Assembly (NCBI RefSeq): GCF_009827595.1
Contig: NZ_WTYT01000003.1
Span: forward strand, 248,001 to 312,000
DNA: 64,000 bases
Source: Altericroceibacterium endophyticum
GTDB taxonomy: Bacteria > Pseudomonadota > Alphaproteobacteria > Sphingomonadales > Sphingomonadaceae
Direction: 5' to 3'
The notes under the pieces were generated by a model, which worked only from the letters and a program-made list of their open reading frames with translations, was not told where the DNA came from and did no database searches. Below are positions 55,931 to 64,000 of the stretch, in pieces. How positions within the stretch are numbered: position 1 is the first letter of the stretch; every line of letters begins with the position of its first letter. Position numbers and translations under genes: made by a program.

Positions 55931-57628
55931 TCAGCACCCTGCATCGGAGGCGGCACAGCTTTCCTCGCGCGCGGCGCGGAATTCATCTCCGTCATTCCAA
56001 TTGGGCCAACTGCTGCTCATCGCCAGCATCCGTCCGAGCCGGTAGAACAGCTGAAGGTCCTTCCCGACCCCGTTCCAATCCCAGTTCGGATCATACTCAT
56101 CCTTGGGACCATGATAGCGATTTTCCGTGTAATCGGCCTGATAGGCGGCGCCAGCCTCCGTGCCGCCATCGACCAGATCCTGTCCTCCATCAATGTAGAA
56201 CATCGGCACGCCGCGCTTGGCGAAGCTGAAATGGTCAGAACGATAGTAATAGCCATTTTGCGGTTCGGGATCGGCTGTCGCCACACGCCCTTCGGCCTTG
56301 AGCGCGGACTCCAGGAAGCCGTCAAGCTGGCTCTTGCCCATGCCCATCACGGTCACGTCCTTTGCTTCGCCCGCCAAGGACAGGGCATCCATATTCACCC
56401 CGGCCACAGTCTGTTCCAACGGTACGACCGGATTGGCGCCGTAATATTCGGAGCCGAGCAGGCCCGATTCTTCCGCCGTTACTGCCAGGAAGACCTGACT
56501 GCGCGCGGTCGGCCCGGCTTTTTTCTGCGCGGCGGCAATGGCGACCAGAGCGGCGGTGCCGGTGGCGTTGTCCACCGCGCCATTGCAGATATCGTCACCG
56601 GTATCATCGGCCTTGCAGTGCCCCAGATGGTCCCAATGCGCGGTATAGAGCACATATTCATCAGGCCGTTCATTGCCCGGCAGCACGCCGACGACATTCT
56701 TTGAATCAAAGGTGCGCACGGTGTTGTCGAAGCCGGTGGAGATACTCGCGCCCAGATCGACCGGCTCGAAACCGGGTTTCTTCGCCGCTTCCATCAGATC
56801 GCCCAGATCATGGCCGGTGGCGGACATGATCTTCATGGCCACATCCTTCTGGACCCAGCCATTCAGCATGGTCTGATCCGCGCCCTTATCCTTGCGTTGA
56901 GCATAGGCCTGCGGGCCGGACCATGAACTTTCGACCACATTCCAGCCATAGGAAGCGGGGTAGGTGTCATGAATGATCAGCGCTGCATCCGCGCCCTGTC
57001 TTGCGGCTTCTTCATATTTATAGGTCCAGCGGCCATAATAGGTCATCGCCTTGCCATTGAAGGGGCCTTCACTGGCCTCGCTTTCCCAATCGGGATCATT
57101 GACGAGGATGACCGCAGTCTTCCCTGTCATGTCCAGTCCGGCATAATCGTTCCAGTTCTTCTCCGGCGCGTTGATGCCATAGCCGACAAAGACCAGTTCG
57201 CTGTCTTTCAGCGCGATGGAGTCGGTTTCACGGTAGGTGGTGCCAACCCAGTCATCGCCATAGGAGAAGGACAATTTCTTATCCCCGCCATTGACGGTCA
57301 GCGGCTGAAAATTCTCGCTGGTAATCTCCACCAGCGGCACGTCCTGATACCAGCTGCCCTTATTGCCGGGTTCCAACCCTGCCTGCTTGAATTGCTCGAC
57401 CAGATATTCCAGCGTCTTTGCACCGCCCGGCGTCCCCGGTGCGCGGCCTTCAAATTCATCGGAAGAAAGGGTCTTGGTGACCTCTTTCATTGTTTCCAGC
57501 GAAATATCCCCCGGTGCCACTTCGGGAATGTCGAGCGTGGCTGCGGCCTGATCCGCATCCTCCGCAGAATCGGAACAGCCGGCCAGCATCAGCGATGCGG
57601 CGGCGGCGAAACAGGCAAATCGAAGCAT
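55931..57628 (-). CDS. Exported M28-family metallopeptidase (lipoprotein)
   Basis: A 565-residue protein. The signal MLRFACFAAAASLMLAGC ends in a lipobox. A PA domain (residues 145-260) is inserted before the catalytic domain. Zinc ligands: His in YTAHWDHLGH, Asp in GAVDNATGTAAL, Glu pair in AVTAEESGLLGSEY, Asp in the NMDALS loop and His in RSDHFSFAKRGVP. It would remove N-terminal residues from peptides at the cell envelope. Six bases separate it from aguA, so the two may be co-transcribed. Confidence 0.92.
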   Translation of the reverse strand: MLRFACFAAAASLMLAGCSDSAEDADQAAATLDIPEVAPGDISLETMKEVTKTLSSDEFEGRAPGTPGGAKTLEYLVEQFKQAGLEPGNKGSWYQDVPLVEITSENFQPLTVNGGDKKLSFSYGDDWVGTTYRETDSIALKDSELVFVGYGINAPEKNWNDYAGLDMTGKTAVILVNDPDWESEASEGPFNGKAMTYYGRWTYKYEEAARQGADAALIIHDTYPASYGWNVVESSWSGPQAYAQRKDKGADQTMLNGWVQKDVAMKIMSATGHDLGDLMEAAKKPGFEPVDLGASISTGFDNTVRTFDSKNVVGVLPGNERPDEYVLYTAHWDHLGHCKADDTGDDICNGAVDNATGTAALVAIAAAQKKAGPTARSQVFLAVTAEESGLLGSEYYGANPVVPLEQTVAGVNMDALSLAGEAKDVTVMGMGKSQLDGFLESALKAEGRVATADPEPQNGYYYRSDHFSFAKRGVPMFYIDGGQDLVDGGTEAGAAYQADYTENRYHGPKDEYDPNWDWNGVGKDLQLFYRLGRMLAMSSSWPNWNDGDEFRAAREESCAASDAGC

Positions 57629-57774
57629 GAATTATCCCCTCATGGGCTCTTGCGATGCGCGTCTTGTGGCAAAGCAGGGCGTGCTCCACAAGTCTGCCCC
57701 CCAAGAAGCCCCCTATGAATGGATGTCTGAAGTGAAGGCTTGTGGAAGCGCCGCCGCGCGGGCACTCAGTGCCT

Positions 57775-60486
57775 ATGCAAGCTGACTGGTCATTCGCGCT
57801 GAAGCGCGCCCGTTCCCACGCCCCCTTCTTGTCACGCGGATTGGACCGTTTGCCGCAGCTCGCCGAATTGCTGGCGGCGGGTAATGGCGATGCGGCGCTG
57901 GATTTCGCCCATCATGCGGGGGAAGGGATCGAGGATGTCGGTGCGGCGCTGCGGCGCGAAAAGCTGGCGCTTTCGGTATCGCTGGCGATCGGAGATCTGG
58001 CCGGGGCCTTCCCTCTGGCGCAGGTGATGGAGCAATTGTCAGCCTTTGCCGACCGCGCATTGGACCGCGCCATTACCGCGGGGATTACCCACAGGGTGCC
58101 CGACGCCGAACCGGCGGGATTCAGCGCCATCGCGCTCGGCAAACATGGGGCGAGGGAGCTTAATTACAGCTCCGACATCGATCCGATCTTGCTGTATGAT
58201 CCCGATACGCTGCCCCGGCGGGAACGGGATGAGCCCGGCGAAGCGGCCCAGCGTGTTGCGCGCCGCCTGATGGAATTGCTGACCCGGCAGACCGGTGATG
58301 GCTATGTTTTTCGGGTTGATCTGCGGCTGCGCCCTGCCTCTGAAGTCAGTCCGCTGGCAATATCGTATGACGGGGCGCTGACGCATTATGAAAGCTCGGC
58401 GCTAGCGTGGGAACGCGCTGCCTTCATCCGCTCCCGCGCTTCGGCCGGGAGCATCGCGGAGGCGCAGGAATTTCTGGATACGATCCGGCCCTTTATCTGG
58501 CGCCGCAATCTCGATTTCACGGCGATTGAGGAAATTCGCCAGCTGACCCAGCGTATTCGGGACAGTCATGAAGGCGCCCGCCGTCCCGGTCCCGGCTATG
58601 ATGTGAAAAAGGGGCGCGGGGGGATTCGAGAGATCGAATTCTTCGCCCAGACCCATCAGTTGATTCACGGCGGACGTAACCGCGATTTACGGCTGAGAGG
58701 CACGCGGGCGGCGCTGGATGCGCTGGCTGCGGCGGACATCATAGCGGCGGAGGATGCCGCCATGCTGGGCGAATCCTATGACCGGCTGCGTGTGATCGAG
58801 CATCGGCTGCAAATGGTGGAGGACCGCCAGACGCATGAATTGCCGCAGGATGCGGGCGCCATCGACAATGTCGCGCAGCTGGACGGTCTCAAGGATGGAG
58901 CGGCCCTGATTGCAGAGCTGGAGGAGATTACCGGTGCGGTCGCGGCACGTTATGACCAATTGCTGGATAATGATGGCTCGGCGGGTGATTCTTCGTCTGC
59001 CGCCGGTCAGGCGCGGAATGAAAGCGTGGCGGAGATGCTGGCGCGCCATGACCTGCCCGATGCGGAGCGGCTGGCCGAACGGATCGCCAATTGGCCGGAT
59101 ATGATCCGGGCCCTGCGCTCCGGCGCTGCGCGGGAGGCGTTTCATGCCATCCGCCCCGCGCTGATCGAATCACTGGCGCAGGCGCCTGATCCGCAGCGGG
59201 CCTTTGCGCGCTGGGAATCCTTATTGTCGCGGCTGCCCTCGGCCATCAATCTGTTTCGCCTGTTTGAAGCGCGTCCTGGCTTGCTTGATCAGGTGCTGCG
59301 GGTGCTGATTCTGGCTCCGCCACTGGCCGATGAGCTGGCCCGGCGGCCAGAGCTGCTGGACGCGCTGATCGATGCCTCTGCCCTCGATCTGCCAGAGGAT
59401 GTCGAGACGCTCCGCAAGCGGATGCTGCGCAGCGAGAAGGGCGATGATTATGAACGCAAACTCGACCGCATCCGGCAGGTGGTGGGGGAGGAGCGATTCG
59501 CGCTGGGGGTCCAGCTGATCGAATCCCGTCATGACCCGCTGGATATTGCCGCCGGCCTGTCGCGTGTCGCGGAAGCCGCACTGAAAGCCGGGGCCAGTGT
59601 GGCGGAGGCTGAATTCGCGCAGGCGCATGGCCGCGTGGAGGGCGATGAGCTGCTGGTTCTGGGACTGGGGCGTCTGGGCGGTGGATCGCTGACCCATGCG
59701 TCCGACCTTGATCTGATTTATCTGTTCGATGGTGAATTCGGGGTGGAATCGGATGGCCGCCGCCCGCTGACCGCATCGCTGTATTTCAACCGGCTGGCGC
59801 AGCGTGTCACCGCGGCCTTGTCCGTGCCCACCGCGCAGGGGGCCTTGTACGAAGTGGATACGCGGCTTCGCCCGCAGGGTGCGCAGGGGCCGATCGCGGT
59901 CAGCGTGGAAAGCTTCGCCCGTTATCAGCGCGAGGATGCCTGGACGTGGGAGCATATGGCGCTCACCCGTGCGCGGCCTGTGGCCGGATCAAGTGAGGCC
60001 TGCACCCGTCTGCAGGAAGAAATCTGTGCGATTTTGCAGGCGCCGCGCGATCATGAGACTCTGCGCGCCGATGTACTCAAAATGCGGGCCGATGTGGCGG
60101 CGCATAAACAGCCGTCTGGCCCATTGGATATGAAAATGCTGCGCGGCGGGCTCGTCGATTGTGAATTTTTGATCCATTATCTTCAATTGCGTGAAGGTAT
60201 TGGGCTGCATCCGGATATGGCCGATGCGATCACCGCATTGGCAAAGGCCGATCTGGTGCCGCCGGTACTGCTGGATCATTATCAAACATTGGCGCGCAGT
60301 CTGATCGCGTCACGGCTGCTCGCGCCGGATGGTCAGGTGCCGACCAAAACGGCGCAAGACGTACTGGCGAGCGCCTGCGGATCGGCGGATTTTGACACGC
60401 TCTTGCAAAAGCTGGGGAAGGCGAGGCAGGGGGTAGCAGAAATCTGGACCGACATATTCGACGAAACATTGGAGATAGAGCTATGA
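57775..60486 (+). CDS. glnE: Bifunctional glutamine synthetase adenylyltransferase/deadenylase
   Basis: This enzyme adds and removes AMP on glutamine synthetase according to nitrogen status. From the ATG at 57775 it has 903 residues, slightly short for GlnE (about 950-1,000). It contains two nucleotidyltransferase domains: removing domain with LGKHGARELNYSSDIDPIL and the KKGRGGIREIEFFAQTHQLI region, and transferring domain with LGLGRLGGGSLTHASDLDLI plus LRGGLVDCEFLIHYLQL. A GTG at 57742 is an alternative start. Its stop overlaps the bcp start by four bases. Confidence 0.95.
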   Translation: MQADWSFALKRARSHAPFLSRGLDRLPQLAELLAAGNGDAALDFAHHAGEGIEDVGAALRREKLALSVSLAIGDLAGAFPLAQVMEQLSAFADRALDRAITAGITHRVPDAEPAGFSAIALGKHGARELNYSSDIDPILLYDPDTLPRRERDEPGEAAQRVARRLMELLTRQTGDGYVFRVDLRLRPASEVSPLAISYDGALTHYESSALAWERAAFIRSRASAGSIAEAQEFLDTIRPFIWRRNLDFTAIEEIRQLTQRIRDSHEGARRPGPGYDVKKGRGGIREIEFFAQTHQLIHGGRNRDLRLRGTRAALDALAAADIIAAEDAAMLGESYDRLRVIEHRLQMVEDRQTHELPQDAGAIDNVAQLDGLKDGAALIAELEEITGAVAARYDQLLDNDGSAGDSSSAAGQARNESVAEMLARHDLPDAERLAERIANWPDMIRALRSGAAREAFHAIRPALIESLAQAPDPQRAFARWESLLSRLPSAINLFRLFEARPGLLDQVLRVLILAPPLADELARRPELLDALIDASALDLPEDVETLRKRMLRSEKGDDYERKLDRIRQVVGEERFALGVQLIESRHDPLDIAAGLSRVAEAALKAGASVAEAEFAQAHGRVEGDELLVLGLGRLGGGSLTHASDLDLIYLFDGEFGVESDGRRPLTASLYFNRLAQRVTAALSVPTAQGALYEVDTRLRPQGAQGPIAVSVESFARYQREDAWTWEHMALTRARPVAGSSEACTRLQEEICAILQAPRDHETLRADVLKMRADVAAHKQPSGPLDMKMLRGGLVDCEFLIHYLQLREGIGLHPDMADAITALAKADLVPPVLLDHYQTLARSLIASRLLAPDGQVPTKTAQDVLASACGSADFDTLLQKLGKARQGVAEIWTDIFDETLEIEL

Positions 60487-60962
60487 GCAAGCGCCCCGAA
60501 CAAGGTGATATGGTGCCCGATGTGGTCATGCAGACCCCGGATGGTGGTGAAATCCGCCCGTCCGATTTTCGCGGGCGCAAGCTGGTGCTGTTCTTCTATC
60601 CGCGCGACAACACGCCGGGCTGTACCACCGAGAATAAGGATTTCAGCGCCTTGTTGCCCGAATTTGAGCAAGCAGACACTGCATTGCTCGGCATCAGCAA
60701 GGATTCGCCAAAGAAGCACCAGAACTTCATCGCCAAACAGGATCTCAAGGCACCACTGGCCAGCGATCCAGCTGAAAACGGGCTGGCCGACGCATTGGGC
60801 ATATGGGTGGAAAAGATGATGTACGGCAAAACCCATATGGGGCTGGAGCGCAGCACCTATCTGATCGATGCCGAAGGACGGATTGTGCGGATATGGCGCA
60901 AGGTGAAGGTGAAGGACCACGCGCAGGAAGTGTTGGAGGCGGCCAAGCGCTTTGACGCATAG
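60483..60962 (+). CDS. bcp: Peroxiredoxin, BCP/PrxQ family
   Basis: A 159-residue thioredoxin-fold peroxidase that reduces hydrogen and organic peroxides. The peroxidatic Cys is in FFYPRDNTPGCTTENKDF. The second cysteine five residues on, present in many PrxQ proteins, is missing, so it may act as a one-Cys enzyme. The C-terminal RSTYLIDAEGRIVRIWR is usual. It is coupled to glnE upstream (ATGA) and followed closely by a ferritin-like gene. Confidence 0.93.
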   Translation: MSKRPEQGDMVPDVVMQTPDGGEIRPSDFRGRKLVLFFYPRDNTPGCTTENKDFSALLPEFEQADTALLGISKDSPKKHQNFIAKQDLKAPLASDPAENGLADALGIWVEKMMYGKTHMGLERSTYLIDAEGRIVRIWRKVKVKDHAQEVLEAAKRFDA

Positions 60963-60978
60963 TGATCCGGACGATTCC

Positions 60979-61767
60979 ATGACATCTCTCTCCGCCGCGA
61001 TCCGCTCAGCTCTGCTGACGGCAGATCCCCATGCTAAAGTCATGACGACCCGCGCACTGGTGCGCGATTGGCGTCATGGCCGGCTGGAGGCGACATTCGA
61101 TTCGCCCATGCCCGATCGTCCGGCCTGGCCCGATTATCTCGAATTGCTGCACCCCACGAAAATGCCCAGACGCGGCAAAGCGGGTTCGGATAAGAACCGC
61201 ATCGCACTGTGGCATTCGCTGGCTCATATTGAATTTGTGGCGATTGATCTCGCGCTTGATATCGTCGGCCGCTTCGGCGGGGAGATGGAACGCAGCTTCA
61301 CGGATGATTTTCTGTCGGTTGCTGCGGATGAGGCGATGCATTTCTCGCTTATCGCGCGCAAGTTGAAGGGGATGGGCAGCCATTACGGCGCTCTGCCGGT
61401 GCATGATGGATTGTGGGAAGCTGCGCAGTCCACGGCTCATGATGTCGCCGCAAGGCTGGCCATCGTGCCGATGGTGCTGGAGGCCCGCGGGCTGGATGTG
61501 ACGCCGCCGACACTGGAAAGGGTACGCTCGCAAGGCGATCTGAGCGGCGCAAAAGTGCTCCAGCGCATTCTTGACGATGAAATCCGTCACGTTGGCTTTG
61601 GCGCCAAGCATTTTATCGCAAGGGCGGAGAATCGCGGAGAATCCCCGGAAAACCTCTGGAAAAATTTGGTGGAAACCTATTTCCGGGGGCGCATTAAGCC
61701 GCCGTTCAACGACTCGGCGCGGCAAGCTGCCGGTCTGTCGCGCAGCTTTTATGCTGCTGTTGCGTAA
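60979..61767 (+). CDS. DUF455 ferritin-like protein
   Basis: A 262-residue four-helix-bundle protein. The metal ligands expected in a ferritin-like di-metal site are seen as HSLAHIEFVAIDLALD, AADEAMHFSLIARKL (ExxH), VPMVLEARGLDVTPP and LDDEIRHVGFGAKHF (ExxH). The family is found next to bcp and glnE in several alphaproteobacteria. The reaction is unknown; an oxygenase or tRNA-modifying role as in MiaE is only an idea. The ATG at 60979 was used; a TTG at 60952 would overlap bcp by 11 bases. Confidence 0.86.
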   Translation: MTSLSAAIRSALLTADPHAKVMTTRALVRDWRHGRLEATFDSPMPDRPAWPDYLELLHPTKMPRRGKAGSDKNRIALWHSLAHIEFVAIDLALDIVGRFGGEMERSFTDDFLSVAADEAMHFSLIARKLKGMGSHYGALPVHDGLWEAAQSTAHDVAARLAIVPMVLEARGLDVTPPTLERVRSQGDLSGAKVLQRILDDEIRHVGFGAKHFIARAENRGESPENLWKNLVETYFRGRIKPPFNDSARQAAGLSRSFYAAVA

Positions 61768-61793
61768 TCTTTCATTACCCGCATAACTGTAAC

Positions 61794-61847
61794 TCAAGAG
61801 ACCGAAGGGGGTTCCGAAAGTCTCTTGAAAAATTCCCGGTCCGGGAA
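61794..61847. other. Two hairpins before the M23 peptidase gene
   Basis: TCAAGAGAC (61794-61802) pairs perfectly with GTCTCTTGA (61820-61828), and TTCCCGG (61833-61839) mirrors CCGGGAA (61841-61847). They lie 27 bases after the DUF455 stop. The first may end that transcript or lie in the leader of the peptidase gene; roles cannot be read. Confidence 0.5.
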
Positions 61848-61950
61848 AATTGGCGTTTCAGAACGCTGATCGCTCGGTCCGCTTTGGGGGATCCGCAAGG
61901 TGCAATGGCCATAGGCTGGCACCGGATACACAGGACGGGAAACAGGTCGC

Positions 61951-62625
61951 ATGATTTTTAGCAATTCGCTTCGTAGCCTTTCAGTTTTTTCTATCGGGAT
62001 TGTGGCAATGGCTGCTGCTCCGGCTCAGGCTGGCACCAGCAACACCGCTACCACCCAGATCACCAGCGCGGTTTCAACCGACGCAGAACCAGAAGGCGGC
62101 GAACGCGAATTTCAGCAGCTGTTTGCCAGCTGGCGCGATCTTGACCGTAACAGCCCGGCCGGTGAAGCACCGAGCCCCAAGATCTCCGTTCCCTCCCGCA
62201 TGCCGGTAGAAGGGTTCACCCTCACCAGCGGTTACGGGATGCGTAACCACCCGGTTCTGCGCAAACGCGCCCGTCACAATGGTGTCGACCTCGCGGCGAC
62301 CCGCGGTACGCCGGTCTATGCGACGGCTGACGGCTTGATCGCCCGAGCCTTCCGCTTCGGTTCCTATGGCAATTATGTGCAGATCGAACATGGCGGCGAC
62401 CTGCAGACACGTTACGCTCACCTTCAATCCTACACTGTGCATGCCGGTGAGCGCGTCCATAAGGGCGATCTGATCGGCTATGTCGGTTCCACTGGTCGCT
62501 CAACCGGTCCGCATCTTCATTATGAAGTGCGCGTTGCCGGTGAACCGGTCGATCCGCGGCCTTATATGGTGTCGACCGATCTGGCGCTGGTGGAAGGCCC
62601 CGGCGGACAGGGCGGCCCCGAATAA
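61951..62625 (+). CDS. M23-family (LytM-type) peptidoglycan endopeptidase
   Basis: A 224-residue exported protein. After a signal segment (FSIGIVAMAAAPAQAG) there is a short linker, then the zinc peptidase domain: GYGMRNHPVLRKRARHNGVD with the HxxxD ligands, YAHLQSYTVHAGERVHKG and GPHLHYEVRVAGEPVDP with the HxH ligands. All catalytic residues are present, so it should cut peptide cross-links rather than serve only as an activator. It ends with a Gly-rich tail and a very strong terminator. Confidence 0.93.
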   Translation: MIFSNSLRSLSVFSIGIVAMAAAPAQAGTSNTATTQITSAVSTDAEPEGGEREFQQLFASWRDLDRNSPAGEAPSPKISVPSRMPVEGFTLTSGYGMRNHPVLRKRARHNGVDLAATRGTPVYATADGLIARAFRFGSYGNYVQIEHGGDLQTRYAHLQSYTVHAGERVHKGDLIGYVGSTGRSTGPHLHYEVRVAGEPVDPRPYMVSTDLALVEGPGGQGGPE

Positions 62626-62645
62626 GAGACTGCTGAAATCCAGGC

Positions 62646-62685
62646 GATATGAAAAAGGGCGGTTGCAACCGCCCTTTTTCATATC
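62646..62685. terminator. 40-bp perfect palindrome, bidirectional terminator
   Basis: The 20 bases 62646-62665 (GATATGAAAAAGGGCGGTTG) are exactly complementary, reversed, to 62666-62685. The GC core GGGCGG/CCGCCC is flanked by A5/T5 tracts on both sides, so it should stop transcription of the peptidase and, from the other direction, of galU. Confidence 0.92.
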
Positions 62686-62775
62686 TGCTGCGTAGGCAAT
62701 TATGTGCCCTGTGACTATTTGCCTGGTGACGTGCCGCCTGTTTGAGAGCCCGTCAGAGGAAGTTGGCCTAGCAGC

Positions 62776-63651
62776 TCAGTCGCCGAGCATTTCTTTCAGA
62801 ACTCTGCGCACATCCGCGCCCATATCTTCGCGCTCCAGCGCCAGAGCGATCGTGGCTTCGATAAAGCCTATTTTGCTGCCGCAATCGAACCGGCGCCCCT
62901 GAAAGGTAACCGCGTTGAAAGGCTGATTGCCGATCATCTTGGCCATGGCGTCGGTCAGCTGGATTTCTCCGCCAGCGCCTTTGCCCTGCGTTTCGAGCGT
63001 GCGCATGACTTCGGATTGGAGAATATAGCGTCCCGAGACGATCTTGTTGGACGGTGCCTGGCCCCGCGGTGGCTTTTCCACCAGGCCGCGTACTTCGGTC
63101 AGCGCGCCTGTCGTTTCACCGGGATCAATCACGCCGTAGGAGGAGACATTCTCTTCCGGCACTTCGAGCACCGAAATCAGATTTCCGCCCACCTCTTCAT
63201 AGGCTTCAACCATCTGCGCCATGCAGCCGGGTTCGCCAACCATCAGCTCATCGGGCAGGAGCACGGCAAAGGGTTCATCACCCACAATCGCGCGGGCGCA
63301 CCAGATGGCATGCCCCAGACCCATCGGAACCTGCTGCCGTACGGTGATCAAATTTCCGGGGGTGAAATGCGTGGGGTCCAAAACGGACAAGTCCTTGCCC
63401 CGGTCCCGCATCGTGGTTTCAAGTTCAAATGCAGTATCGAAATTTTCGACCAAAGCAGTCTTGCCGCGTCCGGTAACGAAAATCATCTCTTCGATGCCCG
63501 CTTCGCGCGCTTCGTCTATCGCATATTGAATAAGTGGGCGATCCACTATTGGTAGCAATTCTTTCGGTACCGCCTTGGTAGCCGGAAGAAAACGAGTGCC
63601 CAGTCCCGCTACGGGGAATACGGCTTTGCGGATCCTGCGATTATTACTCAT
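62776..63651 (-). CDS. galU: UTP-glucose-1-phosphate uridylyltransferase
   Basis: This enzyme makes UDP-glucose for periplasmic glucans (OpgH) and polysaccharides. The protein is 291 residues from the ATG at 63651, which yields the standard beginning MSNNRRIRKAVFPVAGLGTR. Motifs: AGLGTRFLPATKAVPKELLP, GRGKTALVENFD, GLGHAIWCAR, VLLPDELMV and FDCGSKIGF. An ATG at 63711 would add 20 residues. It diverges from murA; the intervening 82 bases probably carry both promoters. Confidence 0.95.
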   Translation of the reverse strand: MSNNRRIRKAVFPVAGLGTRFLPATKAVPKELLPIVDRPLIQYAIDEAREAGIEEMIFVTGRGKTALVENFDTAFELETTMRDRGKDLSVLDPTHFTPGNLITVRQQVPMGLGHAIWCARAIVGDEPFAVLLPDELMVGEPGCMAQMVEAYEEVGGNLISVLEVPEENVSSYGVIDPGETTGALTEVRGLVEKPPRGQAPSNKIVSGRYILQSEVMRTLETQGKGAGGEIQLTDAMAKMIGNQPFNAVTFQGRRFDCGSKIGFIEATIALALEREDMGADVRRVLKEMLGD

Positions 63652-63733
63652 GTTGCGATGCACTATAAGTTGACCATTTTTCTGGTCAACCGCTGACTTG
63701 TCCGATGCCATAAAACCTTTAGATGGTTGTTCG

Positions 63734-64000
63734 ATGGACAAAATTATTATTCGAGGCGGCAATCGTCTCTCCGGCACGATTCCTATTTCAGGCGCCAAGA
63801 ATGCAGCGCTCACGCTGATCCCTTGTGCTTTGCTGACCGACGAACCGTTAACGCTGCGCAATTTGCCTCGGCTGGCTGATATTGACGGTTTTCAGCATCT
63901 GATGACCCAGTTTGGCGTATCGGTTGCGATTGCCGGTCATCGGCCGGAAGATTTTGGCCGCGTTGTCACGCTGCAGGCCACCCGCCTGACATCCACCGTG
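63734..64000 (+). CDS. murA: UDP-N-acetylglucosamine 1-carboxyvinyltransferase (5' part)
   Basis: The first 89 codons of MurA, the first committed enzyme of peptidoglycan synthesis, which transfers enolpyruvate to UDP-GlcNAc. [40 protein letters not shown] and [13 protein letters not shown] are characteristic. The substrate-binding lysine and asparagine (GAKNA) are present. The gene continues beyond the right edge. It diverges from galU. Confidence 0.95.
   Translation, partial: MDKIIIRGGNRLSGTIPISGAKNAALTLIPCALLTDEPLTLRNLPRLADIDGFQHLMTQFGVSVAIAGHRPEDFGRVVTLQATRLTSTV

Overview
The window reads as chromosomal DNA of a GC-rich alphaproteobacterium, most likely a sphingomonad (Sphingomonadales; Novosphingobium, Sphingobium or Erythrobacter relatives). 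The signs are a mipZ division gene beside panC, a roughly 1,570-residue NAD-glutamate dehydrogenase, an exbB-exbD-exbD-tonB set, large TonB-dependent receptors, a carotenoid-oxygenase/SnoaL catabolic cluster, and mostly CTG/GCG/CGC codon use. I found no rRNA, tRNA, insertion sequence, prophage or CRISPR array. The assignment rests on gene content only.

Layout. 1-2.2 kb: end of a MacA-like adaptor and a MacB-type ABC exporter. 2.3-5.7 kb: opgG-opgH for osmoregulated periplasmic glucans. 5.7-17.0 kb: an accessory catabolic island with a tandem-MarR regulator, aldehyde dehydrogenase, SnoaL-fold protein, zinc alcohol dehydrogenase, HSL-type hydrolase, lignostilbene-dioxygenase-like carotenoid oxygenase, TonB-dependent receptor and secreted esterase. 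17.1-20.6 kb: panC diverging from mipZ, a membrane J-domain protein and a phosphohexomutase. 20.7-27.5 kb: arylamine N-acetyltransferase, a DUF2059 protein, a GntA-like heme N-oxygenase coupled to a DUF1989 protein, an Lhr-type helicase, a HAD hydrolase and a GNAT acetyltransferase. 27.5-30.2 kb: tonB-exbB-exbD-exbD on the minus strand with strong intercistronic hairpins. 30.5-38.6 kb: hom, glpX, prs, an AraC-family regulator, hisN and a tandem PilZ protein. 38.7-50.0 kb, minus strand: exported MsrB, a NatAB-type transporter, a flavoprotein reductase, the large glutamate dehydrogenase and a hydrolase/TPR/luciferase-like operon. 50.2-54.7 kb: a membrane glycosyltransferase, a three-gene XRE cassette with paired operator-like repeats, and thrS preceded by a threonine-rich leader peptide and attenuator-like hairpins. 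54.7-64 kb: agmatine deiminase, an M28 peptidase, glnE-bcp-DUF455, an M23 peptidase, galU and the start of murA.

How it fits together. Most of the window is housekeeping: amino-acid and nucleotide metabolism, nitrogen control, envelope sugars. The accessory parts are the 5.7-17 kb island, which suggests uptake and oxidative cleavage of an aromatic, stilbene-like or apocarotenoid-like ester; the GntA/DUF1989 pair; and the XRE cassette. The most notable regulatory feature is the thrS leader, whose nine Thr codons precede mutually exclusive hairpins, as in ribosome-mediated attenuation.
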